A stretch of DNA of 12,997 nt from an uncultured Blautia sp. (GTDB lineage: Bacteria > Bacillota > Clostridia > Lachnospirales > Lachnospiraceae): positions 1 to 12,997 of the forward strand of contig CAMBYR010000035.1 of assembly GCA_945872375.1 (NCBI GenBank), read 5' to 3'. Numbering within the stretch: position 1 is the first letter of the stretch; each line of letters starts with the position of its first letter. Of this stretch, positions 1 to 6,650 are shown piece after piece. Under the pieces are notes generated by a model, which was given only the letters and a program-made list of their open reading frames with translations, was not told the origin of the DNA and did no database searches. A program made the translations under genes and the position numbers.

Positions 1-169
1 AGTTGAGCTTGTTACCGGTGAGGGCGACAGACTGAATCTGAAATCCAAATTATCCCAGTATGTATCTCTGGCAACCATTTTTTCCGGCGGAGAGATTCCG
101 GAACTGGAAATCGTTGCTTATGAAGAGGACGACATCAAAGAGCTGATGTCTTTCATGATCAACGGCTGA
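1..169 (+). CDS. C-terminal fragment of a small HPr-like protein (tentative)
   Basis: An open frame runs in from the window edge (first full codon at base 2) and stops with TGA at 167-169, giving the last 55 residues of a protein whose start lies outside. The order is a beta-type stretch (VELVTGEGDRLNLKSK), a helix-like stretch (LSQYVSLATIF), a second strand (PELEIVAY) and an acidic helix ending SFMING. This matches the second half of HPr-fold proteins found in Clostridia, where a lineage-typical 'LVSG...DAKSILG...' pattern is followed by a strand and an acidic terminal helix. The segment carrying the phosphorylatable His is not in the window, so neither a true PTS phosphocarrier nor a PTS role can be claimed. 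The call rests on pattern only. The coding reading itself is well supported by the downstream hairpin. Confidence 0.45.
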   Translation, partial: VELVTGEGDRLNLKSKLSQYVSLATIFSGGEIPELEIVAYEEDDIKELMSFMING

Positions 170-215
170 TCAGACTGATTATACAGAAGCGTATCGGGGG
201 CGTGAAATATCTGTC

Positions 216-238
216 AGGGGACAGATGTCATGTCCCCT
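216..238 (+). terminator. Terminator-like hairpin after the HPr-like gene
   Basis: AGGGGACA (216-223) is perfectly complementary to TGTCCCCT (231-238), giving an 8-bp GC-rich stem with a 7-base loop. It lies 47 bases after the upstream stop codon. The following T run is short and interrupted (TTTCATGCATTT), so termination may be partial. The rest of 170-322 holds no gene. I found no convincing -35/-10 pair there and no palindrome resembling a Zur box, so how the downstream GTPase genes are started is unclear. Confidence 0.5.
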
Positions 239-322
239 TTCATGCATTTGCAGGATAAACAGAAAGAACCAGGGGGTGTTGGAACTTCCTGGTCAACTTG
301 CGTTTGAAAGGAGTTTGAAAAG

Positions 323-1579
323 ATGGCAAAAATTGATATCATTTCCGGTTTTCTTGGAGCCGGAAAAACAACCCTGATTAAAAAACTGCTGAAGGAAGCC
401 TTTCAGGATGAACAGGTGGTACTGATTGAAAATGAATTTGGCGAGATCGGTATCGACGGAGGTTTTCTGAAGGAAGCGGGAATTGAGATCCGCGAAATGA
501 ATTCCGGCTGTATCTGCTGCTCCCTGGTAGGAGATTTTGGTGCTTCCCTGAAGGAAGTCGTTACCAAATATAATCCGGACAGGATCCTGATCGAGCCGTC
601 AGGCGTGGGCAAGCTTTCTGATGTCATCAAGGCGGTTCAGGGCGTGCAGGAAGAGACAGGACTGGTGCTGAACAGCTATACCACGGTTGTGGATGCAAAG
701 AAATGCCGGATGTATATGAGAAATTTTGGAGAATTTTTCAATAATCAGGTGGAATATGCAGGTGCAATCATCATGAGCCGTACAGATATTGTGGATGAGA
801 AAAAAGCAATGGAAGCGATGGAGCTCCTTCGCGGAATCAATGGAAAAGCTGCCATCATTACTACTCCGATTGATAAGCTGGATGGAAATAAGCTTCTGGA
901 GGTGATGGAGCATCCGGTATCTCTGGAGGAAGAGATGATGGAACAAGAGGTATGCCCGGAGTGCGGACATGTACATGAGCATGGTCACCATCACGATCAT
1001 GAGCATCATGATCACGAGCACTGTGACCACGATCATCATGATCACGAACATCATCATGACCATGAGCATGATCACCATGACCACGACCACGATCATCATG
1101 ACCACGAACATCATCATGACCATGAGTATGATCATCATGACCACGAACATCATCATGACCACGACCATCACGCTCACCATGACCACGACCACCACCCACA
1201 CGCCCACGATCATTGCCGCAGCGACCACGATCACGACCATCACGACCATGATCATTGCGGCTGCGGCCATGATCACGACCATCATCATCACCATCATGCA
1301 GATGAAGTGTTTACAAGCTGGGGCCGCGAGACAGTGAAAAAGTATACAAGAGAAGGTCTGGAAGAGATTCTGGAAAAGCTTTCTGAGTCGGAAGAGTATG
1401 GAACCATTCTTCGTGCGAAGGGCATGCTTCCTGCAGAGGACGGCACATGGATCTACTTTGACATGGTTCCGGGAGAAACCGAGATCCGGGAAGGCGCACC
1501 GGAATACACCGGCCGTCTTTGTGTGATCGGCTCCAAAATGGCAGAAGATAAGCTTGCAGAGCTGTTTGGCCTCGTATAA
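323..1579 (+). CDS. CobW-type G3E GTPase (putative metallochaperone) with extreme His-rich linker
   Basis: This 418-residue protein belongs to the CobW/COG0523 branch of G3E P-loop GTPases, which load metals such as zinc into target proteins or act in metal homeostasis. Visible motifs are Walker A GFLGAGKTT (residues 9-17), a switch region with ENEFGEIGIDG (36-46), the CXCC metal site as CICC (63-66), EPSGVGK (91-97) and a base-recognition motif SRTD (152-155) in place of NKxD. Residues 330-418 form the CobW C-terminal domain (for example WIYFDMVPGE near 376-385). Between the two domains, residues 211-325 are a giant His/Asp/Glu stretch bounded by CPEC (211-214) and HCGCGH (311-316), with 62 His in residues 216-325. 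The start is supported by AAAGGAG (307-313), 9 bases before the ATG. It is followed after 15 bases by a second G3E gene. The family is clear; the metal (zinc, nickel or cobalt) is not visible from sequence. Confidence 0.93.
   Translation: MAKIDIISGFLGAGKTTLIKKLLKEAFQDEQVVLIENEFGEIGIDGGFLKEAGIEIREMNSGCICCSLVGDFGASLKEVVTKYNPDRILIEPSGVGKLSDVIKAVQGVQEETGLVLNSYTTVVDAKKCRMYMRNFGEFFNNQVEYAGAIIMSRTDIVDEKKAMEAMELLRGINGKAAIITTPIDKLDGNKLLEVMEHPVSLEEEMMEQEVCPECGHVHEHGHHHDHEHHDHEHCDHDHHDHEHHHDHEHDHHDHDHDHHDHEHHHDHEYDHHDHEHHHDHDHHAHHDHDHHPHAHDHCRSDHDHDHHDHDHCGCGHDHDHHHHHHADEVFTSWGRETVKKYTREGLEEILEKLSESEEYGTILRAKGMLPAEDGTWIYFDMVPGETEIREGAPEYTGRLCVIGSKMAEDKLAELFGLV
953..1297 (+). repeat. His-rich low-complexity coding repeat with 60-bp and 39-bp periodicities
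   Basis: Inside the GTPase gene, this stretch is built from CATGAC, CACGAC, CATGAG and ATCATCATG words. Bases 1021-1080 and 1081-1140 are a tandem 60-bp duplication with 54 of 60 positions identical. The 20-mer at 1101-1120 recurs exactly at 1140-1159, an offset of 39 bases. All periods are multiples of three, so gain or loss of a unit keeps frame. The strand is rich in near-palindromic ATGATCAT, which produces meaningless long frames on other frames and strands. Confidence 0.9.
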
Positions 1580-1594
1580 AGGAGGGAACGGAAA

Positions 1595-2545
1595 ATGGAA
1601 GAAACTCTTGTTCCTATTTATCTCATTACAGGATTTCTGGAAAGCGGAAAAACCACCTTTCTGAATTTTACACTTCAGCAGGATTACTTTTATATTGACG
1701 GAAAAACTCTTCTGATCCTTTGCGAAGAAGGAGAAGAAGAGTATGATATGGAAGCGCTGAAGCTTGCAAACACCGTTGTAGAAGTGATTGAGAAAGAAGA
1801 AGATCTTACGACAGAACGCCTGACAGCCATGGATATTATTCATCAGCCGGAGCGTGTAATCGTAGAATATAACGGCATGTGGCTTGCCAGCAATTTTGAG
1901 AAAATGAAAAAGCCGGATGGCTGGGGAATTGAACAGCATATCACCTGTGTGGATGGAAGCACATTCCAGGTATATATGAACAATATGAAATCCATTTTTA
2001 TGGATATGGCCAGAAACGCAGATATGGTTGTCTTTAACCGCTGCAAAAAGGAAGATCCGCTGCCGGCCTACCGCAGAAGCATCAAGGTAGCCAATCAGCG
2101 GGCAGAGGTGATCTTTGAAGACGAGGAAGGCGAGCTGGACGATATTTTCCAGGATGAAATGCCTTTTGACATCAATGCACCGGTCATCGACATCCTCCCG
2201 GAGGATTATGGAATCTGGTTTGTGGACGCCATGGATCATCCGGAGACCTATGTGGGAAAAACCGTGCATTTCCAGGGACGCGCGCTGAAGCCAAGAGGAA
2301 TGGGAAGCAAATTCTTTGTTCCGGGACGTACCGCCATGACCTGCTGTGCGGATGATACCACATTTCTGGGATATGTCTGCAAAAGCGCCTATGCGCCAAA
2401 GATTGCAGAAGGTCAGTGGGTGGATGTGACGGCAAAGATTGCCTTTGAGAACAGAATGGAGTACCAGGGAGAAGGAATCGTACTTTATGCAGACTGCGTG
2501 GAGCCCTGCGATCCGCTTCCGGAGGAAATGGTTTATTTTAATTAA
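1595..2545 (+). CDS. Degenerate G3E GTPase fused to a YcgQ/TIGR03943-like C-terminal domain
   Basis: This is a 316-residue protein. Residues 8-21 keep the G3E P-loop (YLITGFLESGKTT), and the N-terminal ~190 residues follow the CobW layout (VIVEYNGMW at 88-96 where EPSG is expected; VVFNRCKKED at 145-154 where NKxD is expected). The CXCC motif is absent; its place is an acidic stretch near 62-72. Residues ~205-316 resemble the C-terminal domain of YcgQ (TIGR03943/DUF1980): GKTVHFQGRA (221-230), then GRTAMTCCADDTTFLGYVCK (244-263) with vicinal C250-C251, then EGQWVDVTAKI (272-282), an OB-like strand pattern. YcgQ normally pairs with a YcgR-type permease, and none is in the window. The start has a strong AAAGGAGGG (1577-1585). 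It is probably cotranscribed with the preceding GTPase and may act as its partner. Function is inferred only; some nucleotide binding is plausible given the intact P-loop. Confidence 0.8.
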   Translation: MEETLVPIYLITGFLESGKTTFLNFTLQQDYFYIDGKTLLILCEEGEEEYDMEALKLANTVVEVIEKEEDLTTERLTAMDIIHQPERVIVEYNGMWLASNFEKMKKPDGWGIEQHITCVDGSTFQVYMNNMKSIFMDMARNADMVVFNRCKKEDPLPAYRRSIKVANQRAEVIFEDEEGELDDIFQDEMPFDINAPVIDILPEDYGIWFVDAMDHPETYVGKTVHFQGRALKPRGMGSKFFVPGRTAMTCCADDTTFLGYVCKSAYAPKIAEGQWVDVTAKIAFENRMEYQGEGIVLYADCVEPCDPLPEEMVYFN

Positions 2546-2560
2546 TCGGAGACAGACATT

Positions 2561-3136
2561 ATGTATTTAATCGTTGGACTGGGAAATCCAGGCAGACAAT
2601 ATGAAGCAACACGGCATAACATGGGATTTGATACCATAGATGAGCTGGTGGAGAAGCACAGGATTCCTCAGGCCGGGGTAAAATTCAATGCCATGTATGG
2701 CAGGGGAATCATCGGCGGAGAACGGGTGATCCTGATGAAGCCTCTCTCCTATATGAATTTAAGCGGCGGACCTGTGCGGCAGATGGCGGATTACTTTAAG
2801 ATCGACCCGGAGACAGAGCTGATCGTCATTTATGATGATATCGATCTGGATCCCGGACAGCTTCGGATCCGCAAACAGGGAAGCGCCGGCGGTCATAACG
2901 GCATGAAGGACCTGATCCGTCAGCTGGGAACCCAGAAATTCCTGCGTGTAAAGGTGGGAGTAGGGGCCAAGCCGAATGGCTGGGATCTGGCAGATTATGT
3001 GCTGGGGCGTTTCTCCGCCAGTGAGAGGAAGCTTGTGGATGAAGCCATTGGACGTGCGGCAGATGCGGTGGAAATGATCCTTTCCCAGGGAGCAGATGCG
3101 GCAATGAATGAATATAACAGAAAGAGGGAAGTATGA
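2561..3136 (+). CDS. pth: Peptidyl-tRNA hydrolase
   Basis: This enzyme cleaves the ester bond of peptidyl-tRNAs that drop off ribosomes, recycling tRNA in the cytoplasm. The 191-residue length is normal for bacterial Pth. The N-terminal signature VGLGNPGRQYEATRHNMGF (residues 5-23) contains N9 and the catalytic base H19. Other expected residues are N66 in YMNLSG, D92 in IYDDIDL and N113 in AGGHNGMKDLI, matching E. coli N10, H20, N68, D93 and N114. The ATG at 2561 is 15 bases after the upstream stop with a modest CGGAGA (2547-2552) as ribosome binding site. Its stop overlaps the mfd start (ATGA), so translation of the two is probably coupled. The pth-mfd order is common in Firmicutes. Confidence 0.97.
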   Translation: MYLIVGLGNPGRQYEATRHNMGFDTIDELVEKHRIPQAGVKFNAMYGRGIIGGERVILMKPLSYMNLSGGPVRQMADYFKIDPETELIVIYDDIDLDPGQLRIRKQGSAGGHNGMKDLIRQLGTQKFLRVKVGVGAKPNGWDLADYVLGRFSASERKLVDEAIGRAADAVEMILSQGADAAMNEYNRKREV

Positions 3137-6100
3137 AAGCATTTTTGAATCCTCTGCACAAGCTTGCGGAGATGGAGGAAATCGAAAAATGCGTGGAACA
3201 GAATCATGGCGTCCTGGAAATCACAGGATGTATGGAGTCCCAGAAAGCACATCTTATGTATGGGCTTTCCGGGCTCTTTCCATACAGGCTGATTCTGGCC
3301 GGTGACGAGCGCAGAGCAAAGGAAATCTATGAGGATTACCGTTTTTATGATAAAAATGTATATTACTATCCGGCAAAGGATCTTCTGTTTTTCCAGGCGG
3401 ACATCCATGGAAACCTTCTGATCCGCCAGCGGATGCAGGTGATCCGTGCTCTTCTGGAACAGGATGAGATCACGGTGGTAACCAGCGTGGATGGCTGTAT
3501 GGATTATCTTCGCCCATTGGAGGAAATCCGGAAAAATCTGCTTCATTACAGAAACGACAGTGAAGTGGATCTGGATCAGCTGAAAATGGCGCTGGTAAAG
3601 CTTGGCTATGAGCGGACCGGCCAGGTGGAAATGCCCGGGCAGTTTTCCGTGCGGGGCGGTATCATTGACATTTATCCTCTGACGGAGGAAAATCCTGTGC
3701 GCATGGAGCTTTGGGGGGATGAAGTGGACTCCATCCGAAGCTTTGATGTACAGAGCCAGCGTTCTCTGGAAAACCTGGAGGAGCTGACGATCTACCCGGC
3801 GGCAGAGATTCCGGGTGAAAAAAATCAGGTGACGTTTCTGGAATATTTTCCGGAAAAAGAACGTCTCATATTTCTGGATGAACCCAACCGTCTCGGGGAA
3901 AGTGCCGAAATCGTGGAAGAGGAATTTCGGCAGAGCCGGGAAAACAGAGCAGAAAAAGGGGAGAAAAATCTCCCGGATCATTGGCTGTGCGGATGGGCAG
4001 AGCTTCAGAAAAAGCTGAATACCGATAACTGCGTATCGGTGAGTGTCCTTTCTCCAAAAAGAGAAAGCTGGAAGGTAAACCGGACCTTCAGCCTTACAGT
4101 GAAATCCATCAGTTCCTATAACAGCAGCTTTGAATTGCTTGTGAAGGATCTGTTTCAGTATAAAAAACAGGGATATTCCATTGTGCTCCTTTCCGGTTCC
4201 AGAACAAGAGCAGAGCGTCTGGCAAGGGATCTTCAGGAAGAGGGGCTGAACGCGTTTTACGGCAAGGATCCGGAGCGGGTCGTTTCACCGGGAGAGATCA
4301 TGGTGGCCTATGGTCATGCCAGAAAAGGGTTTGAATATCCCCTCGTAAAATTTGCGGTGATTACGGAGACTGACATTTTCGGGCAGGAACAGAAGCCCAG
4401 AAAAAAGAAAAAGAATTACAGCGGCCAGCGCATCCAGGACTTTTCCGAGCTCTCTGTGGGTGATTTTGTGGTTCATGAAAAGCACGGCCTGGGTATTTAC
4501 CGCGGTATTGAAAAGGTGGAGGTTGACCGGATCGTCAAGGATTATATTAAAATCGAGTATCGTGACGGGAGCAATCTCTATATTATGGCTACACAGCTTG
4601 ATTCACTGCAGAAGTATTCCGGCCAGGATACGGCAAAGCCTCCGAAGCTGAATAAGCTGGGCGGACAGGAGTGGAACAAAACAAAAAGCAGGGTAAAGGG
4701 TGCTGTCCGGAATATTGCAAAGGAACTTGTGGAGCTCTATGCGGTGCGCCAGGAAAAAGAAGGCTATGTGTGCGGACCGGATACGGTGTGGCAGCGGGAA
4801 TTTGAGGAAATGTTCCCCTATGAGGAAACGGAGGATCAGATTGCTGCCATTGAGGATACCAAACGGGATATGGAAAGTACGAAGATCATGGACCGTCTGG
4901 TCTGCGGCGACGTGGGTTACGGGAAAACCGAGATTGCCCTTCGTGCGGCGTTTAAAGCCGTCCAGGAGAGCCGCCAGGTCGTGTATCTGGTACCGACTAC
5001 CATTCTTGCCCAGCAGCATTACAATACCTTTGTGCAGAGGATGAAGGAATTCCCTGTACGGGTGGATCTTCTCTGCCGTTTCCGTACACCTGCCCAGCAG
5101 AAAAAGACCATTGCCGATCTGAAAAAGGGAATGGTGGATATTGTGATCGGAACACACAGGGTTCTTTCCAAAGATGTGGAATTTAAGAATCTGGGACTTC
5201 TGATCATTGATGAGGAACAGCGCTTCGGCGTGGCTCATAAAGAAAAGATCAAGCAGTTAAAAAAGGATGTGGATGTTCTGACGCTGACGGCAACGCCTAT
5301 TCCGCGAACCCTTCATATGAGTATGATCGGCATTCGCGATATGAGTGTTCTGGAGGAGCCGCCCATGGATCGTGTCCCCATTCAGACGTATGTGATGGAA
5401 TACGATGAGGAAACCGTCCGGGAGGCTATCAGCCGGGAGCTTCGACGGGGCGGTCAGGTTTATTACGTGTACAATCGTGTGACGGACATTGCCGATGTGG
5501 CGCTTCGGATCGGGAAGCTGGTTCCGGATGCCAGGGTGGATTTTGCCCATGGACAGATGAGTGAGCGTGAGCTGGAAAACGTGATGTACGGGTTTATCAA
5601 CGGTGATATTGATATTCTGGTTTCCACGACCATCATAGAAACGGGACTGGATATTTCCAATGTCAATACCATGATTATTCATGATTCGGACAGGTACGGG
5701 CTTTCTCAGCTTTATCAGCTCCGGGGAAGAATCGGGCGTTCCAACAGGACGGCTTATGCCTTTCTGATGTACCGGAAAAACAAAATGCTGAAGGAAACGG
5801 CAGAAAAGAGACTGGCGGCGATACGGGAGTTTACGGATCTGGGCAGCGGCTTTAAAATTGCCATGCGGGATCTGGAGCTTCGCGGTGCAGGAAATCTTCT
5901 GGGAGCAGAACAGCACGGACATATGAATGCCGTTGGGTATGATCTGTACTGCAAGATGCTGAATGAGGCAGTCAAAGAGGCAAAGGGAATCCGTACCATG
6001 GAGGATTTCGAGACCACCATCGATCTGAATATGGATGCCTTTATTCCGGAACGCTATATCAGCAATGAATATCAGAAGCTGGATATTTACAAGCGGATCG

Positions 6101-6453
6101 CTGCCATAGAGACACAGCAGGATTATGATGATATGCTGGAGGAGCTTCTGGACCGTTTTGGGGAACTTCCAAAGGCGGTGCTGAATCTGCTCGCTATCGC
6201 AAAGCTGAAGGCAAATGCACATCAGGCTTATATTACGGAGATCAAACAGCTTGGCAGGGATCTTCGGATTACATTGTATGAAAAGGCAGGGCTGAATCCC
6301 GCAGGATTTCCGGAGCTGCTGGCGAAGCACAGGCGGGGCCTTCAGTTCCGGGCAGAGCAGGAACCGAAATTTATTCTGACTCCCGAAGGCAGCATAATGG
6401 ATGCACTGGAAAAATTTACAGATGAGCTTCTGGAACTTGTGGAGCCCTCCTGA
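3133..6453 (+). CDS. mfd: Transcription-repair coupling factor Mfd
   Basis: Mfd is an ATP-driven DNA translocase that removes RNA polymerase stalled at lesions and recruits UvrA for nucleotide excision repair. The product is 1106 residues, slightly shorter than the usual ~1150-1180. Order of parts: UvrB-like N-terminal modules with GQFSVRGGIIDIYP (from ~169); a basic linker (RKKKK, ~421); the RNA-polymerase-interacting CarD-like domain starting near 437 (VGDFVVHEKHGLGIYRG); the helicase core with Walker A GDVGYGKTE (592-600), DEEQ box (693-696), TATPIPRT (719-726), ETGLDIS (836-842) and the RGRIGRS motif (864-870); then the C-terminal TRCF domain, including FIPERYIS (970-977). The ATG overlaps the pth stop by 4 bases, with GAGGGAAGT just before it. 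No strong terminator follows. All motor motifs appear intact. Confidence 0.98.
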   Translation: MKAFLNPLHKLAEMEEIEKCVEQNHGVLEITGCMESQKAHLMYGLSGLFPYRLILAGDERRAKEIYEDYRFYDKNVYYYPAKDLLFFQADIHGNLLIRQRMQVIRALLEQDEITVVTSVDGCMDYLRPLEEIRKNLLHYRNDSEVDLDQLKMALVKLGYERTGQVEMPGQFSVRGGIIDIYPLTEENPVRMELWGDEVDSIRSFDVQSQRSLENLEELTIYPAAEIPGEKNQVTFLEYFPEKERLIFLDEPNRLGESAEIVEEEFRQSRENRAEKGEKNLPDHWLCGWAELQKKLNTDNCVSVSVLSPKRESWKVNRTFSLTVKSISSYNSSFELLVKDLFQYKKQGYSIVLLSGSRTRAERLARDLQEEGLNAFYGKDPERVVSPGEIMVAYGHARKGFEYPLVKFAVITETDIFGQEQKPRKKKKNYSGQRIQDFSELSVGDFVVHEKHGLGIYRGIEKVEVDRIVKDYIKIEYRDGSNLYIMATQLDSLQKYSGQDTAKPPKLNKLGGQEWNKTKSRVKGAVRNIAKELVELYAVRQEKEGYVCGPDTVWQREFEEMFPYEETEDQIAAIEDTKRDMESTKIMDRLVCGDVGYGKTEIALRAAFKAVQESRQVVYLVPTTILAQQHYNTFVQRMKEFPVRVDLLCRFRTPAQQKKTIADLKKGMVDIVIGTHRVLSKDVEFKNLGLLIIDEEQRFGVAHKEKIKQLKKDVDVLTLTATPIPRTLHMSMIGIRDMSVLEEPPMDRVPIQTYVMEYDEETVREAISRELRRGGQVYYVYNRVTDIADVALRIGKLVPDARVDFAHGQMSERELENVMYGFINGDIDILVSTTIIETGLDISNVNTMIIHDSDRYGLSQLYQLRGRIGRSNRTAYAFLMYRKNKMLKETAEKRLAAIREFTDLGSGFKIAMRDLELRGAGNLLGAEQHGHMNAVGYDLYCKMLNEAVKEAKGIRTMEDFETTIDLNMDAFIPERYISNEYQKLDIYKRIAAIETQQDYDDMLEELLDRFGELPKAVLNLLAIAKLKANAHQAYITEIKQLGRDLRITLYEKAGLNPAGFPELLAKHRRGLQFRAEQEPKFILTPEGSIMDALEKFTDELLELVEPS

Positions 6454-6522
6454 AAATCAATTGGTGAAGATAGGCAAGATGGTGAAAGTTATGTGAAAAA
6501 CCGCTGTTTTTTGCAAATATTC

Positions 6523-6551
6523 TTGCCCTGAAGAGGAAAAAAGCGTATACT
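6523..6551 (+). promoter_or_regulatory. Sigma-A promoter of the PrsA-like lipoprotein gene
   Basis: TTGCCC (6523-6528) is separated by exactly 17 bases from TATACT (6546-6551), matching the vegetative consensus at 4/6 and 5/6 positions. Transcription would start near 6558 and give a leader of about 90 bases. The upstream part (6454-6522) holds only an AT-rich hairpin AAAAAC/GTTTTT (6496-6511) with a single GC pair, too weak to call an mfd terminator with confidence. Confidence 0.75.
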
Positions 6552-6567
6552 GTAACTATTCGGCGGA

Positions 6568-6586
6568 TGAACGTTGAGGACGTTCA
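6568..6586 (+). promoter_or_regulatory. Leader hairpin upstream of the lipoprotein gene
   Basis: TGAACGT (6568-6574) pairs perfectly with ACGTTCA (6580-6586) around a 5-base loop, 10 or so bases after the predicted transcription start. There is no T run, so it is not a terminator. It may stabilise the mRNA 5' end or be a protein-binding inverted repeat; the sequence does not decide. Confidence 0.4.
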
Positions 6587-6650
6587 CCAGTGCAGCGGAT
6601 ATTATGAAAGGTCCGTATGATTTGAAATATCTGGCAACATGGAGGAAAAA

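Noticed and set aside
268..293. ACCAGG/CCTGGT hairpin before the first GTPase gene, considered as a riboswitch or operator
   Set aside because: It has only six base pairs around a 14-base loop, with no match to cobalamin, NiCo or Zur elements I know.
969..1337. Plus-strand frame of 122 codons made of Met, Thr and Ile inside the His-rich region
   Set aside because: It is a frame-shifted reading of the CAY-GAY repeat with no ribosome binding site of its own.
599..2269. Very long open frame (556 codons) on the minus strand across both G3E genes
   Set aside because: It is antisense to two clearly conserved genes. Its middle is a Met/Val-rich reverse reading of the His codons, with no recognisable domain. 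The absence of stops is explained by the low-complexity repeat.
2995..3981. Long minus-strand frame (328 codons) opposite pth and mfd
   Set aside because: It is opposite highly conserved coding sequence and its translation shows no family features.
6473..6527. Inverted pair GGCAAG (6473-6478) and CTTGCC (6522-6527) flanking the region after mfd
   Set aside because: The stem is 6 bp with a 43-base spacer and one arm is the -35 box, so it is weak as a terminator or operator.
6567..6620. 17-codon frame (MNVEDVHQCSGYYERSV) in the lipoprotein leader, a possible leader peptide
   Set aside because: The only purine-rich sequence (GGCGG) is 1-2 bases from the ATG, too close for a ribosome binding site. 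There is no run of regulatory codons and no attenuator-like terminator follows.
6639..6650. Upstream ATG at 6639 as the lipoprotein start
   Set aside because: The GGAGG ribosome binding site lies inside this would-be coding stretch and is ideally spaced for the ATG at 6651; the signal peptide also begins naturally there.
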